64,000 nucleotides of DNA from assembly GCF_030936135.1 (NCBI RefSeq), contig NC_082617.1, positions 4,935,475-4,999,474 on the forward strand, written 5' to 3'. Below are positions 1-14,273 of the stretch, piece after piece (the first letter of the stretch is position 1; the number at the start of each line of letters is the position of its first letter). The position numbers and the translations under genes were made by a program. This stretch comes from Gavia stellata (taxonomy: Eukaryota > Chordata > Aves > Gaviiformes > Gaviidae). The notes below the pieces were generated by a model, which saw nothing but the letters and a program-made list of their open reading frames with translations, did not search any database and was not told the DNA's origin.

Positions 1-2869
1 TAGCATTGTTTTGAATATGTTTTACTGAAAGTCCTGCCTGATGTTTGACCCATGTCTTTTGAAATGGACAGCTTGCTCTGCAGGGAGGGGATGGTGGCCT
101 GCGTGTGAAGGGGCAGGACTTTCGGAGACTGTTAATTATAAGGAGCTTTGCTGAAAAGGGAGGTTAGAGGTCTGAGCAGGGTGTTCGTTGCCATGCAGAG
201 TCCAGAGACACCCAGGCACTGACAGGGATTCACAAGCTGTGAAACTCGGCCTTAACACAGCCTGACACTGGTGGATGGTCTCCAGCTGAAGCAGTGCCAA
301 CTTGGGGTCCTGCCATGCAGGGTCCAGTCTTGCAGCTCCTCTGCGCTGCGCAGATGGGGTTTAGCTGGGGACTCTGGGGTGCACACATGTACAGCTTGTG
401 GATTTACAACACTGGATCAATCTGACAAGGGGACCCCGTGATCTGAGCAGATCTGCTCATCCGCAGTGGCAGGCACTGAGAGCTGGGAGGAAGTGCTATC
501 CAAATCAACCAAGGAGAGCATGAGATACACTCCTGAAAAGCTGGCTTCACCCCAAACACCCTGCCTTTAATTTTCTGGCAGGTGTCGGCCATGCAGGTTG
601 CTCAGGGGGGCAGGGGAGCTTTGCAGGGAGACAGTGAAAATTTGGGATTAATTCAGTATCAGCAAAAGTTTCTACAAAACCACCAGCTTCCTCTGGGCTA
701 CTCCCCCTGTAATGGGCTGGGGAGCCTGCTATAAATGGGGAGAGAAAAGTGTCACGTTTGCGGCTTTTACCCCACTCTCCCCTGGACACATGCATTGTAA
801 ATCCTGGGTGCGTGCCATTCCTTCCTGCCCACCTCAGAGCTCGTGCACATACATTATCCGCCAGCTGACAGATTCAGCAGTGACAGATTAGTTGAGCTGG
901 AGAAAGGCCATTTGGACCCTGGGATGCTGGCGAGGCCGGCGGAAGAGTCCAACGGCCAGCAGCAGGAGTGCACGGAGCAGAGAGGTGTGTGCTCCTTTTG
1001 TAATCTCAGCAGCGCCAGAAAGCTCAGGGAATTTTGAGCCATGGAGCTGGATAAAACACATTTTACTTCAGGTCCTGAGCTGCCTGCTCCTGCCTAAGGT
1101 CTTTTTGGTGGCTTGAAGGCTAATCTCCCACCTAAGCCCAGGAAATGCTCTCCAGCACATTTCCACTACTTAGCATCCAACTGCGTTTCCCCATAAATAC
1201 AGGCAATAGGGTGGCACAGCAAGTTTTCAGCCAGGCAGGGGAGGAAATAACTCGCACTGCCTTACTGTAGTACTGTGAGCCCTTTTCCCCACATCCAGCA
1301 TGCTGGCAAAGGCTTCCACATGGAGACAGGGAAGCTGTAGGGAGATGCAAGCGTGACTGCAGAAGTTGGGAGCAATGTTAGAGAGACATGTGAGAGCAAA
1401 GCTAGGTCAGCTCTGACATCTCTTCGTGCAGTATCAGTGGATGCATTTGCATTGCCAGCCACTAATCTGTGCCAGTTTGCACCAGCTGAGCACTTGGGCC
1501 ATGAGTTTTGTGTGCTGATGGCATACAAAATGTTTTGCGTTGCACTGTGTTCTGCTTGTAAAAAGAAAAAGGATTGTATTGGAGCTATAGGAAGGACGTC
1601 TTCATCAAATATGCTGAATAAATGCTGTGCCTTATTTATGAGGCTCTAATTCTCCACCAAATTAGAACTTGACTAAAACATGAATCTGTTCCCTAGTTAC
1701 TCACACAAAACAGAAAACAATGCCAATTTAAATCCAGATTAATTCAATTTTGAAGGTAAAGGCAGGTGGAAAAGGCACTGAGTTCCCATGTGTGGCTAAT
1801 TCTTAGGAATGTGACAAACCAAACTGTCTCCATTTAGCTGCTGGGGAGGAAGATGCAGCTTGGCACCTTAAGGTGCAGATGAACCATGAACTAAGGGAGA
1901 TGGAGATACATCACCCAAGGAAGTGTCCCGTTTGCTCACAGTGTGCTTGCCACATCCATGACATCTTTCTCAGACCCAGGATGCCCTTCTATGATAGTCT
2001 TCTTCACCTAAACATGAGGAGCTATTTGTGTAGACAGTAAGGGCATGACATCGGGAATCAAATGCCATGGTTCTCCCTGGGAAAAAGGAAACTGTGAAGA
2101 AGCTCCAGATTTCCCAGATCATCTGATCTCATGGATCTGTGAATATCTAGAGGGTGAAATGACTCACATGGAGGCCTCTGGCTGCTCCTGATGCTGTTTG
2201 CCTCCATGGAAATACCGTTCCCTCCAGGTTGTTTTTAGGAAGCCCAGTAAGTGGAACTGACTCCCTATGGGGAAAGTGCCATGCTGAATACCCATCACTT
2301 TCAAACCATGAAGCCCAGTCTGTGATTTCAACTACAAAAGAGCCTCTACAGGAAGAGGGACTATCAGTTGAAGGGCACCAAGTGCCACCAAAACTGCACT
2401 GCCTTTCTTCTTGTCTGCTGCTGGCCAGATCCCCTGGAGATGGAGGAGGTCTGGCTTGTGGGGAATGGTGTGGCTGTTGTATTTCAGGGTGCAGGCAGCA
2501 AGTATTTCCTTAAAGCAATATGCAAGTGGGATCTCAGAGCCTGCAAGGAAACATAGCGTTGTTCGGTAAAATGAATGAGACCATGTTCATTGATGTGCCT
2601 CACTGCACCAGTGAACACCTGCATATATTATGGTGGCTGCCAGCAGGCAATTCCAAGGGTAATGGCAATAACCCAGTCTAATACAACTCCCCAGTAGTGT
2701 GAAAGGTGATGGGAGAAGATGGGGAAATGTCTTTCCTAAGGCTATTCTTTCTCTGCATTCTGAAGTTTGAGATTTCCATTCCCCCATTCACAGGTATAAT
2801 GACATGCTCTTAATGGCTGTAAAATTACAGAGCTCTTTTTTTAACTCCAGCTACAGCATATCACTCTCT
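1..2869. other. Intergenic, no gene recognised
   Basis: All open frames are under 100 codons, overlap on both strands and resemble no family I know. No repeat family recognised. Confidence 0.6.
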
Positions 2870-3080
2870 GACCCCCCACAGTAGTGAATTTCATGAACTG
2901 ACTACACAGTACATCAGGTGTGGTGTTTTTTTTTTTTTCTTTTAACCTGTATTAAACTTGCCTAACCACTAATCTAATGGAATAAGACCATAGTTTTCAT
3001 ATTATGGGATAAAGCAAGAAGAGCAATAAATTGCTTTTCACTATAACTCTTATAATTCTAAAATAATCTTGCTATTAACA
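2870..3080 (-). mobile_element. Ancient CR1/L3-like LINE fragment
   Basis: The plus strand resembles, in reverse orientation, the amniote CR1-type segment that covers the RT C-terminus and nearby sequence: a GTGAATTTCATGAACTGA-like start, an AACCTG...TAATCTAATGGAATAAGACC middle and ATAAATTGCTTTTCAC. Strongly diverged. Confidence 0.45.
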
Positions 3081-3460
3081 TTCCTTCGCAGGCTAAATAC
3101 CCTCTGAGATTCTGGACACATGGGGTAGTCATAGACAAACCCCATTTAGGTCTTCAGTCACCTTTGCTTCCCTTCAATTTTTCAATCTCAATTAAACATT
3201 GACATCTTCCCCAGTGTGAAACGACCCAGAACATGCTGTGCTACAGTCTAAGCATATCCAGGTTAAATTTGGCCACATCTTCTTCTTCAACAGCCGGGAG
3301 ACACGGGCAGTAGCTCTTTACCTAACACAGAAAGTTCAGATCTCAATTTCCAAAGATCAAATTTCTTTCTGTTCCCTGAAGCGGTAGAGCTGTGACTGTC
3401 TACTCAACATCCCCATTCCTGGAGAAATATTTGAAAGCCTCTTTGGTATCATAATTTTGA

Positions 3461-3521
3461 TGGTTGGACTTGATGATCTTACAGGTCTTTTCTAACCTTA
3501 GTGATTCTGTGGTTCTGTGAT
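3461..3521 (+). mobile_element. CR1 LINE 3' tail fragment
   Basis: GGTTGGACTTGATGATCTTA, then a TTCTAACC segment and GATTCTGTGGTTCTGTG, is the CR1 3' UTR and terminal repeat. Only about 60 bp remain. Confidence 0.85.
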
Positions 3522-4007
3522 AATTTTGATGATCTAATGTGATCCAATCAGTAAAGATTTTCTTTGAGTGGAATATCTTGCTGGACTGTCTTTGCAAATC
3601 AAGACCCCAGGTACTATCCTGGATCTTTCACCTCTCTGGAGTATCAAAACCAGAACTCCCAACAGGTTTCAGGAAGCAGAAAATAACCCCATCCCTTTGT
3701 TGGTGAATAACACATTAGAAAGACCATTCCTGACATAATATTAACCAAGTTTGATCTTTTCTTTTGTTCATCATACCCTTCCTCAGATGCTATAATCTTT
3801 GCTGATCCCAGACCTCTCATATCCTGTCTTTGGATCTTTTACTCTCTGGCCGCTGCTCTGCCTCATATCAGCAAACACCAGCCTTGAACATGATCAGATC
3901 TCAGAAAATCATTTTTGAACTGGGAAAGTCCAGAACGGTTGCTACAATAACACTACCCTGCGATTACAGAGAATCTCAGAGCAATCTTAAAAGGTAGGAG
4001 AGTATCA

Positions 4008-4125
4008 TTAGCTATGTTTCACAGATGGCAAGCACAGGGAAGGGAAATGATTTATTTGAAGTCATACCTCAAGGCAGAGATAGAGGCAGGAAAGGAACCC
4101 AGGAGTCCCGACTTCCAGTTCCATT
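4008..4125 (+). mobile_element. MIR-like SINE fragment
   Basis: TTTCACAGATGGCAAGCACAGG...GGCAGGAAAGGAACCCAGGAGTC follows the MIR core order (CAGATGAGGAAACTGAGGC...GTGGCAGAGC...AACCCAGG). Confidence 0.65.
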
Positions 4126-7100
4126 ATAGAGTGTAAGTGGAAACCAACCGAGTGCTTACAAGCCTCTCCAGGTACGGGAAACACCAAGGCTGCTCTAGCA
4201 GACCTGGCTGCTGGCCAGCCAAAGAAAGAGAGCACATATGGGGTCCAGCTGAAATAAATGAAATCCTCTCATGGGAGTTTCAGACTTAATTGGCTGTTTT
4301 ATGACGAAGTAAGCTAGCAAAAATCGTGGGCCACATCCCTTTCCTGCAGCTGAGCAGGCTATGAAGTACAGACTAAGTCCCATAAACGCTGCTTGAGCCT
4401 CCAGAGACCCTCCTTCTGGTTTGTGCTTAGCAAAACGTGTTCCTTCTTGCATGAGATTATCCTTTTTTTTTTTTTCCTATGAACTCATCTCTGTGGCATT
4501 GGCAAGGGAAATTACCAAGATCAGATTTGTTGGGGCTGCAAGCCTTCTGTGAGGGGAAATGCAAACATGCTTTCCCAACACTCCCCCTGCATACACCTTC
4601 TACTTCAGTACTGTCAGCCCCAGCACCAAAAATTAGGCTCCCTGGAGACCTAGACACCAGGCAGGGTTTGAGAAGCTCTATAAAGAAACTTGCTGTCCCC
4701 TAACAGATGTGACCAAGAACATGACACATACCCATGGCTTGCTTCTCTTTGTCCATCTCTACCATTTGCTTTTCAGTACTGGCATCACTTTGTTTATTGA
4801 TTTCCTGTTTTTCTTTCAATATCCTTTTTTCTCCCTCTTTCTCCCTCTCCCCTCCTCTCCTGGGCTAAGCCATAACACCACGTTGCCCAGGCAGTTTGGT
4901 AAGGGGAGCGTACAAATGGAATAAGGTGGGGTCAAGGAGATTGAGCTATTTTTTAGCAGCATAGTTACAGCCCTTGGGGACCTGGGTTGAATGCTGGGGT
5001 CCATCACCGAGCAGAGCAGCTGCTCCAGTTCAGGGGGAGGCAGTGAGTACCAGAGTGAATGTCCGACATGGGTGATGGTAGAGTCAGGATAAGATCTAGA
5101 AAAACAGCAGGCAGGATACAGATCTCCCTGGAGCCAGTTGCTCCCACAAATATGTGTCAGCCCTTGTTTAATGCAGAGCCCAGTGGCCTATAGTTGCAAA
5201 AGGTGATGGCAAAAGGGACAAGGAAGCTCTAGCCATTTCAGGGGAGGCACAAGCCTTCATGATAGAGGGGCGTGCAGAGAGGTAGGAGAATACACACGCA
5301 GCAGAGGGCTGTGTAGCAGGGGAAGGAACTACAATACTGACTAGAGGAAAGCAGATATCCAACATGCAATACCCTTGGGGATCAGTTTACGCTTCTAGCA
5401 CAATGATCACTCAAACTCAGTGCTCCTGTCACTAGCCTGGAAGATAACCTCTTGCCATCCTCCCTTCTAGTACGTCTTAGCTAAAGGCAAGATGTAACCC
5501 TGGTAGTGGAGACACATTGCACTTTTAGGCTATCTGGTGCTTGGCGAGGAGATGCTGTGATGCAGCTCCTAGTATAAAAATCCTACTGAAGACAGAACTC
5601 TGACTGGCAATGAAGACATGCCCTTATTCTTTTTCCTTTCACCATTTTCAGGGCTGCAAGTAGCAAATCAAACCTTTTCCTAAGTGCAGAAATGCAACCT
5701 GCAGAGTTTCATGATAGGGCAGAGCAGGGCTGTGCTCTCACAGTTTGTTTCTAGTTTGTTTCTCTGAAAATGCCTTGAGTGTTTTATACTTACGCTGTTG
5801 TCAAAGGTGGCAGACAAGCCAGTGCTGTTATTCTGCTGAGGGAGAGAAATAGAAATAAAAATAATAACCATGTGCCTTCACTGTGACTTGGAGTCATGGG
5901 AGGGAGTACAGAATAAAGAAGGACCTGGGACCTGGTCTGCTGCCACCCCATGTGAATTCAGAGGACTTCGTAACTTTTAAAATATCAAATACAGCCTCAA
6001 GTAATCTAATGAAACCTGATACTTCCCCTGTCAAACACTCAGCTATCATGGGAGTCCTCCCTCTGCACAGATTTGGGCTATATTTTGGAAATGGGTAATC
6101 ATGTGGTGTAACTGATATTTTCAAGGTCCCTAATCCAAATGCTTTGACACCTCTCAATACACTGAGAATTTGCATCACCTGACAACACAGATACCTACCG
6201 CAGTTAGCTGTTTCGTTTTCTTTTGTAGACAGGGGTGAGAAACAGATACCTGTGGGGTGCAATTCATCCTGCGCTGATGTCTAAAGCAGGTGAAATGAAT
6301 GATGCCTTTGACATGCCTCTTACCTCCATGGACTGGAAAGACAGCCTAGTGCAATGAAGCCAGACACTATAGATATCCAGAATGAAGAGAGGAGACTCTC
6401 CGGGCATCTCGTGGGAGACACTTCAAAATGAAAGCAACTAGAAAGGGTTATTTGGGAACCTTTACCTATATTTATACAGATAGTCTGGGCCATTCCCATC
6501 CTCTATAGCTATTAAACAACACTTGTGGTGCTGGGCACAGAGGACCAGGCTACCAGCACATCACTTTTTCTGTGGGGAGCAGTCTTGCCTCAAACAGTAT
6601 TGCTTTTGGCTTGGGCTCCAGGTCTCCTCCATCCCATCCTCACAAGGACCTTGACAGGGACACTTGGCTGCTCTTCCACTGGCCTCATGATGGAGCCAGA
6701 GCAGCGTGCAGACGTGGCGCCGTGTGCCAGGGGAGCCTACCTGCCAGGGAAGGGGCGTGAGCATCCATGCAGCTCACTGTAATTTCTCTAATGGCTTTCT
6801 TTGGCTTGATAGATATTGAAGGAAGCTTGTTGCCGGGGCAATTTCCATGGAGAGATAATAAGAGATCATTTTCAAGTGAGCGAAACTTTAATGGCACATT
6901 CTGGTAATGAGGCAGCAAGGAGAGTAATGACCGGAGACCTCAGAGTGCGATCAGAGTGAGAGAGGGGGGAGAACTCTTAGTTCACTGCACGAGGCAGACA
7001 TTTGAGGCCTGATCTTTGTCCCCTTGAAGTCAGCCTAGAGTTTTGCTGCTGACTACAGGGAGAGGAAGATTAGACCTAAGTGCTGGTAATGGGACTGGGT

Positions 7101-7288
7101 GGTTCCATAGATATGCCCCAGTGAATTCACTGGTGAAGCAGGAAGACTCTGGTAGGGCTCAGGCACCAACCACTCCAACCTTCTCCTTCAGCAGAAGGTG
7201 AGTTGGAAACAAAAGTCGAAGGAGAGCTGGATACTCCTGTGCACAATCATGTGCTTTCCCTCTGAAACCAATAGGAAATATTTTAGCC

Positions 7289-7309
7289 TGTGTATGTGTG
7301 TGTGTGTGT
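7289..7309. repeat. Short (TG)n microsatellite
   Basis: TGTGTATGTGTGTGTGTGT, about nine dinucleotide units with one interruption. Confidence 0.8.
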
Positions 7310-8639
7310 TAAGGGACCGCATTCCTAGATGGGAGGGAAGGGTGTATAACAGAGGGTGAAGGTCCTCGCTTTTTTAAGCTCTGCGTCCTGTGGTGGCATC
7401 TTCAGAAATCCATAGGAAGCAGATCTGAAATTCAGGGAGGGTGGTAGCACCAGGGGGTTGGTAAGCAGAGATCTAGAGCCCATGGATAGGGAAAGCCAAT
7501 GATAAAGAAAGACTAAGAAAAGCACTCATCCCCTTCAGTTTTTGTATCCAAGGAGGAACTATACCTATTCCTCTGGCCAATTGTGTGAGTGTAAATATGG
7601 AACCCAGCAGCCAGTATAAGCATAAAAGCCACTTCTGAATTAGGCAAGCAAACTGTGTCCATGCTAGACCAGCGCAAAGTCCCAAAGCGCAAAAGGCCAT
7701 GGAGAAACTGAGTGGGGCCAAAGATACCTAAGGTCCAGGATTGTGTTTTCTAGTCAGTTCTGAATCTCAGATAAACCTAGGAAGATTTGCCCAGGAATTA
7801 AACTACAGAAGGGGCTGTGGATGTCCTGCCTCCACCTGGAGGCATGCAGCACCTTCGTGCCTCTCAGTTCCTTGAATTCATCTCTGCAGCTTCATTTTGG
7901 CCTTGCTCTTAAGGAGGGCCCTCAATCAGCTACTTCTTAAGGACAGCCAAAGCCGGTTGTTGTTTACCTCCTCTCAAAAGAAGGAAGGTGAAGGGTCTGC
8001 TTTCCTTCAGCCTCGTTAACAGTTGTTTCATTAATCACAGCTTTCTCTTCAAAACCAGAGACAATCTGTCCAATTAACATTAAAGCTCTGACAGTCGCTT
8101 GCGACAGTGAGGAACTTTGCAAGCGGCACTTTGACAACCGTCTCTAATAAGTCTAACATTTTTAAAGCTGCTCACAAACAAAACAGCCCGGTCGCACCTC
8201 GTTAATACCCTGTGCTCCCTGTTTGCATGAGCAGTTGAGCCAGCCTCCTTTCTAGTCACTTTTATGATGAATCTCAGCAGAGTCCTAGTCCCAAAAAGAC
8301 TTCTCCCACAGAGCTCCGTCTTTGGCCATCACATCCCACCACTCCCCTGGGTTTACCTAGGCAAACCCTTTCTCCTGCAATATACCCCCAACCAGGCTTT
8401 AACACTGGACTGCACCTGAGTGAACTGAGCTCCATGGAGCTGTAGCTCAGAAAGAATCAGCTCATTGAAGTGGAGGTCCAGCAGAAAAGGTGATTAATAA
8501 TGTCTTGTAGGGGTCATGCCATATGAGCAGAGAACAGTAGTAGTAGTAAGGTGTGGAGAAAAAGTTACCCAGTTAACAACAAACCTCTTAGTCTAACCTT
8601 GACTTGAGATTTCAAAGTGAATTTTGAAGCAAAGAACAA

Positions 8640-9290
8640 TTAAATACCCAGAGATAACGGGAAAATGAGATAAGATGCAACATGGGTTTACGAAATGTAG
8701 ATTGTGTCAGACGAACATGATAGCTTTGTTTTGATAAGATACCTGATTTTCTAGACAAAGGAAATGCTGCTGATCTCCTTTATCTAGACTTCAGTAAGGT
8801 ATCTGATAGGTGTCATGTGGGAAATTATTAGTGAAGCTGGAGGAAAGGAGGATTAGTAAACTGTAAGGTGAGGTGTAACTCTCTGGAGGGAACTTACCAA
8901 AAGAGTTTCTCACAGAACAGTTTTGGAACTGGTCTTTTCTTCTTGTGGATGATCTTAGCAGTGAAAGCAGGATCCTGAGGCTAAAATAACCCAGCGACAT
9001 AGAACTGGAAGTATTGGCAATGCAAAGGGGAACGAGAGTACAAGTCTGAAAGGACTAAGCGACCTTGAGAATAAGAATAATTGAAATGAGATGGAAAACA
9101 AAAAGTTTGAGATGACAGGTCACGAATCGGAGGACTTGCCATAGCCTCAGATATAATATAGGAGATGATGAGCTGCAGATGATCAAGGAGATCTATGTGG
9201 TCTAAGTGACTGCAGACTGACTGAGATGTCAGGCACAGAAAGGCAAATGCTATTGTATGTATCAGAAGGGATATTTCAGCAAATATAGAT
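8640..9290 (+). mobile_element. Ancient CR1/L3-like LINE reverse transcriptase fragment
   Basis: Contains a decayed RT: GTTTACGAAATGTAGATTGT...CAGACGAACATGATAGC, then AADLLYLDFSKVSD (RT motif A, DxxxAFD-type), a GTTTTGGAACTGGTCTTTTC stretch (GSVLGPxLF-type) and finally AGGCAAATGCTATTGTATGT with TATCAGAAGGGATATTTC (the KANAxLGCIxRGI-type stretch). Many stops and frame changes. Confidence 0.65.
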
Positions 9291-11179
9291 GAAAAATGGT
9301 GTCATTGGCTGTGGGTCTGACTTCTTAAGGTCAAGATGGATAAGCTTAACCTTGCATGAATACAGAGGAAGGTTGGAAGAGGATACAGAAAACACATCAC
9401 AGAGAGGAGCAGAAGAGTGAGGAATAGCAGGTTTAATTTGGTAAAACATAGGCTGACATGGGAGAAGTTCCAGAGAGGTAAAATAGCTCCATAGCTCCAT
9501 AAACTGTGATACAGCTCCTGAAGCAACTAAGGCATGAACACAGCTATACCAGAGTTAGGAGAAAAGGTTCCCTGCCTGCTGGTGGAAGATATAGGGACAA
9601 AAGAGAAGTTTTTGAGGTCTGAGCTTTTCCTTTTACACCTGCAATGACAAGGACTGGCCTTGCTTACCCAGGAGGTCCCTGACATTCACGTGCTCCCAGG
9701 CAGGGCACTTCTACCTTGCGTCCTTCCTAGTATTCTGGACAGCTTTCTCATTCCTGATGCTCCTCAGAGTCCCTTCAGACTCCTGCCAGAGAGTCAGTAC
9801 ATCTGTGTGGGAAACTGAAGAGACAATTGCAGCACACGTAGGAAAATCTCGTCTAATGTAGCCAGGACAAGTAACAACATCAGGGAAAACAAGTTAGCAG
9901 AAGAGTTAGCCTGGTGTAAGAACACAAGCTATCTGCCCGGTGTCCCTGTGATCTGCTTGCTGTCTTGTGCTATCGCATTTTTACTGCTCTGTGTTAGCAT
10001 TTCTTGCCAGTGTCTTCCTAACTTACATCAACATATGAGACAATCACCTTTGCAGTTTGCTGTCTGAAGATGCCTAGAGATGCCAAGCTGGCATTTGGAC
10101 TCAGACGTGCTGATCCAATTTGCACAGTGCATGTTTTCCCCTCCTGTCTATTGCTCCTGCGTTAGAGTCATTTTAACCAGCATATGCTTTTTTCTTTTGC
10201 TTTATATTTGCCTCATTTTCAGGCCTTTTGTGAAACTGGGACAAGTGCTTTCTGATGAACTGACTATGGATTTGAGGAGCTCGCTGGGAAGGCTATTTAC
10301 TGGGTGGGTATGAACTGGGCTTAAATCTAAAGGAACTGTTAATGCCTTGTCTGGCACAGGGCTATCACACGTATCACAGCTTTGATTATTGCTTCCTGCC
10401 ATGCTGGGAGGTCAATGTGAGATGAAAGAAGATTGGGAAACAGTCAGATTTGAGCAATCAGGGTGATATGTCCCTGGACAGGGCTGGGAAGGAGAGAGGG
10501 GAAGGCTTTGGTGAGCCTGCAGGTTTTCTTCTCAGCTTTGGACCAGCAGCACACATGTAATTACATGTAGATACTGTCAGGATGGGGAGAAAGCTGTTTA
10601 AGGAAATTTTTACAAAATTTTTTCCCCTGCTGTGATGATTACATTAGCAGGTGCCAGGCATTGGGGAACCTGTGAGGCCCTGAGGAAGGAAGAAGCAGGA
10701 GCTGTGGATTAGGGAATGTCAGTGACTTGTTGCCTCTTAAAAAATGCTAACCCTCCTGTATGCAAGGGGGTGGAGGACTGCATCAAGTCTTGGACACAGG
10801 CTCTGCCTGTCTGTCTGCCCCATCTCTTTAACATACATGCAGAGGCAGCTTGTCCTTTTGATGTACATGCTCCCCTGTACGTTGGGAACTCTGCTAAATC
10901 ATAATTATCACTGTTATTTTCCCTGTCTGCAGCTCTTGTCTCTTTTAACCCAAGTTCTTTTCATACACAGCACAGGAGAGAGGCTGGTGGGCAGGATTCG
11001 ACTTGGGGAGTGATGGTTTAGCTTCAGAGGGGATGGGGACAAGCATTTAGGACAGCAAGTGGCACCTTCACTCCTATGCTATGTGCTCATGCCTGGCCAG
11101 TTGCCCCATCTGGTGATGCTTTTGTCCACAGAGTGGCTCACATGCTCTCCTGGATCCACCCTTGCCATAGCCCCTAAAA

Positions 11180-11262
11180 AATGCTGTAATCTGTATTTGT
11201 CAGAGCAGGAAACTGAGGCACGGGGAGTGAAAGTGGTCCAAAGTCAAGGTTTAGAGCCATAA
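11180..11262 (+). mobile_element. MIR-like SINE fragment
   Basis: Contains GGAAACTGAGGCACGGGGAG, the hallmark MIR core string, followed by GTGGTCCAAAGTCAAGG. Confidence 0.6.
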
Positions 11263-14200
11263 AAAGTATTGAGGAATTTTCAGCATTTGGTGCTTCGTTC
11301 AACTTGACATGAGATTTGGGTTATCCGCTCCCTGTGCCTGAATGACAGGAGCATCCTTCCCCTACTCCATCAGAGGTGTCTCAGCCCAGCATGCAGGTAT
11401 ATGCCCGCTGGCTTCTGTGTCACCCACTCCTGCCCCTGCCCCTCTCCTTGCCCTGGCAGCCCAGGAGCCCTCCCTATAGCAGGTCTGTATGGGGAAGACA
11501 GCTCTGCTAAGTCCCGAGTCCTCTTTCAGATACACATGTAGAGTGTCAGGCTTAATCTCCGCATCTGTGTTGAGCTACCAGATTAGGAAGCTCTCCTCCC
11601 CCTCCTGTGGGATTGCCGTGTTGGCAGGTTGATGGTGAACCTCCGAGTGTCAGTATTTGCTCCCTCCAGAAAAGGTCAATGCCCAGCACTTCGGGGCCGT
11701 GGCACCATGACCTTTTCAAAGCACAGACAGATGGAAGTGGCTCTGTGGAGAAAGGCCAGGGCAGGAGGGCAGCTGGCAGCCTTTCTAGGAGTCTGTTTTC
11801 GTGGCAGAACATACAAGTCTCCCAAACACATACACATTTATGGCCAGCTCCTCAGTTGCTCTGAACTGGTTTACAGCCAGTGACTTCAGGGGTGCTGTAG
11901 TGCTTGAGCCAGCATTCAGTCAACCCTCTCCTCCTATTTGCACGATGCTTCTCTAGTTCCTCCGCACACTGCGAGACCACTCGACTCATTTTCTCATCAT
12001 GCTCCAAAGGTCTAGCTTTCCTCTCTCTGGTGCTTAGAGAGTTGTTTATGTCCACCCCAGGAGGGGTAAGAAATGGAGCCATGTCTGACTTCTCCTGCAC
12101 AGAAGCCGACGCGGGCACAAGGCTGTAAAGCAGAGGGGATAGGCGTTAGCTGCCTGCCCGCTGTTAAGTGCCATGCATGGGACCACTTCTGGGGAGTGTG
12201 AAGAGAGGTCAGAACTGAATTTGCAGGTGATACACAGTGCTGCCCTGCTCAAGATCATGCTTTGCCAACATATTTCCATGAAATGAAGCTAAATTATATT
12301 TGCATTTGAGAGCCTGTATACATCTCACTCAGTGTCAGGGTAAGAATTACCTCCCCCTTGTATCATTATTGCGAAAACAGGTTGCAGGTGTATGGCTCAG
12401 AAAAAAAAAGAAAATTATTTAGTCCAGGGTCCTCATAGCCACATTTTCCATGTGACTTTGGATGTCTTGGTTTCAGGATGAGACACAAAAGTCTTTGCTA
12501 ACTGTCTGAACTCAGTGAAACACCAATTTCACCACCCTGCAGATTTAGAGCAAGGCACGTGCTCAAATGCGCAGCAGAATTGGGGCCCAGATCTGGAGCT
12601 ATTTCAGAGATGAGGAGAACAGATAAAGCAGATTCCATGCCCTCTAGAGAACACAGTTGGGTAAAATTACCTTACTGGCCAAATGCGATGAAGCATGGAG
12701 TAGGTTTAATTTGTGTGTTACGTTCCTGTTAATAACAATATCTAATGAAGGCATCTGGCAACAACTTAATGGGCAGAAAAGGAAAAAATCAAGAAGGCTT
12801 TATTGAATTTTTCTTTCAACTCCGGCTCTCCAGATTTGAATGAATCCATCATTGGAGACAGAGTCTGGTTTGTCTGAATCTGTCTTCAGCCCAGCAGTGT
12901 AAGTTGTAGCTTTATTGTCTAGGACCTATCCCTTAACATTAAACTCATCATTCTTATGAAGATGATTGCTTGAAGGGGAGATTAGCCTTTATGATGTGAT
13001 GATGGAAGTCGCTGTTGTTCATTTCAAGAGCCAGTGAAGACTGTTGGGAGCTGGAAGTGGTGGAAATGACTGGGATTTGACGCAGATGAGAGGTGGAAAT
13101 GGAGTTTGCCTTTGATGGGGCTTCTCTTGTCCACTTTTTCACATCTGATTTTATTGTGGGGTTATTATTATTTAAAAAAAAAAAAGATATTTAGAAGAGC
13201 CTTACTTGTATATGTGTGCAGCAGCGCACAGAACAAGATCCCTATCCCTGCCTAGGAACTTTATGTGATCCTAAATAAAAGAGGGGTGATTTATCAATAG
13301 CAGAGTGGTTACTTTTGTCTGTTATGTGCTGCACATTCCCTTTCCTCCTCCTGCTGCTGGCTTGCACAAGAGACAACCATGTTGTCCATAGCCTCTTGCA
13401 GAGGAAAAGCCCTTTGGCTTTTTGTTCCTGTTTTCTCTTACTATGGAAAACATCAAGGCTGTGCATATGAATATTGCAAGCCCTGGCCCCTCCGATTGTC
13501 TCTACACTACAGCCCAAAAGTATAACACTGGCTTGTGCAGACAGACCAGAGTTAGCTGTAAACTCGGGGAGGGAAGCAGTGTTTCTAGGACAGTTCAACC
13601 ATGGCAAATCTTAACCCTCTCAAAAGGTTGTACGAGCCCAGCAAGGACACAAGTATAGTCCTGACTAAACAGTTCTGTGTAAAATGACACTAAGTTGTTT
13701 TCAAGCTCTTCTATATGTGATTGATCTCCTGTAACAGGACACGTGCAATTAACCAGCAGCTCTGCTATTAATAACTATCCCTGAGTGTGTGGATGAAATG
13801 AATTGGTGTCTCTGTGGATTATTGCCTTTCTCCATCTGACACTTCTTTAGATGAATGACATGGAACAAAAAGGGAATCTTAAGAGTATATAATTGAGTGT
13901 GTATTAGGGTTTATGAAGAGATTCCTACAATAACTGTCATGTTCCACCTGACGGAGTAGCTGTTATGTGAACATGCCAAAGTACCACTTTCCTTGCTGTG
14001 ATCTTTGTTCTCACTTGCTTTCTCTGCATTAGCTTAAAATCTCCTTTAGCCGATGCCACCGAATGCAGCCTAAGTAATGACTTGAGTGCAAAATAAGGAT
14101 GGAAATAAAGAATGAGGTGAACATTTACTGTCAGAGGCCTCAAATTGGGCACCAAAGTGAAAGGAGGCCCACTGTTTCAGAGGCAGAGGGATTCTGCTGC

Positions 14201-14273
14201 TTCCACCAGTGACAGCTTCTCTGGAAATCAGGACACATATTGATTTATATCCCTCTGGAAACTGAAGATCCAG

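Larger units (their letters stand above)
3522..8639. other. Intergenic, one MIR-like fragment, candidate conserved block near 8020-8200
   Basis: Contains the MIR-like piece at 4008, a pyrimidine-rich tract at about 4800-4862 and a TG microsatellite at 7289. The AT-rich block 8020-8200 with TTAAT/ATTAA motifs and an inverted repeat GTCGC-TT-GCGAC (8094-8105) looks like constrained noncoding DNA; see findings. No coding gene recognised. Confidence 0.55.
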
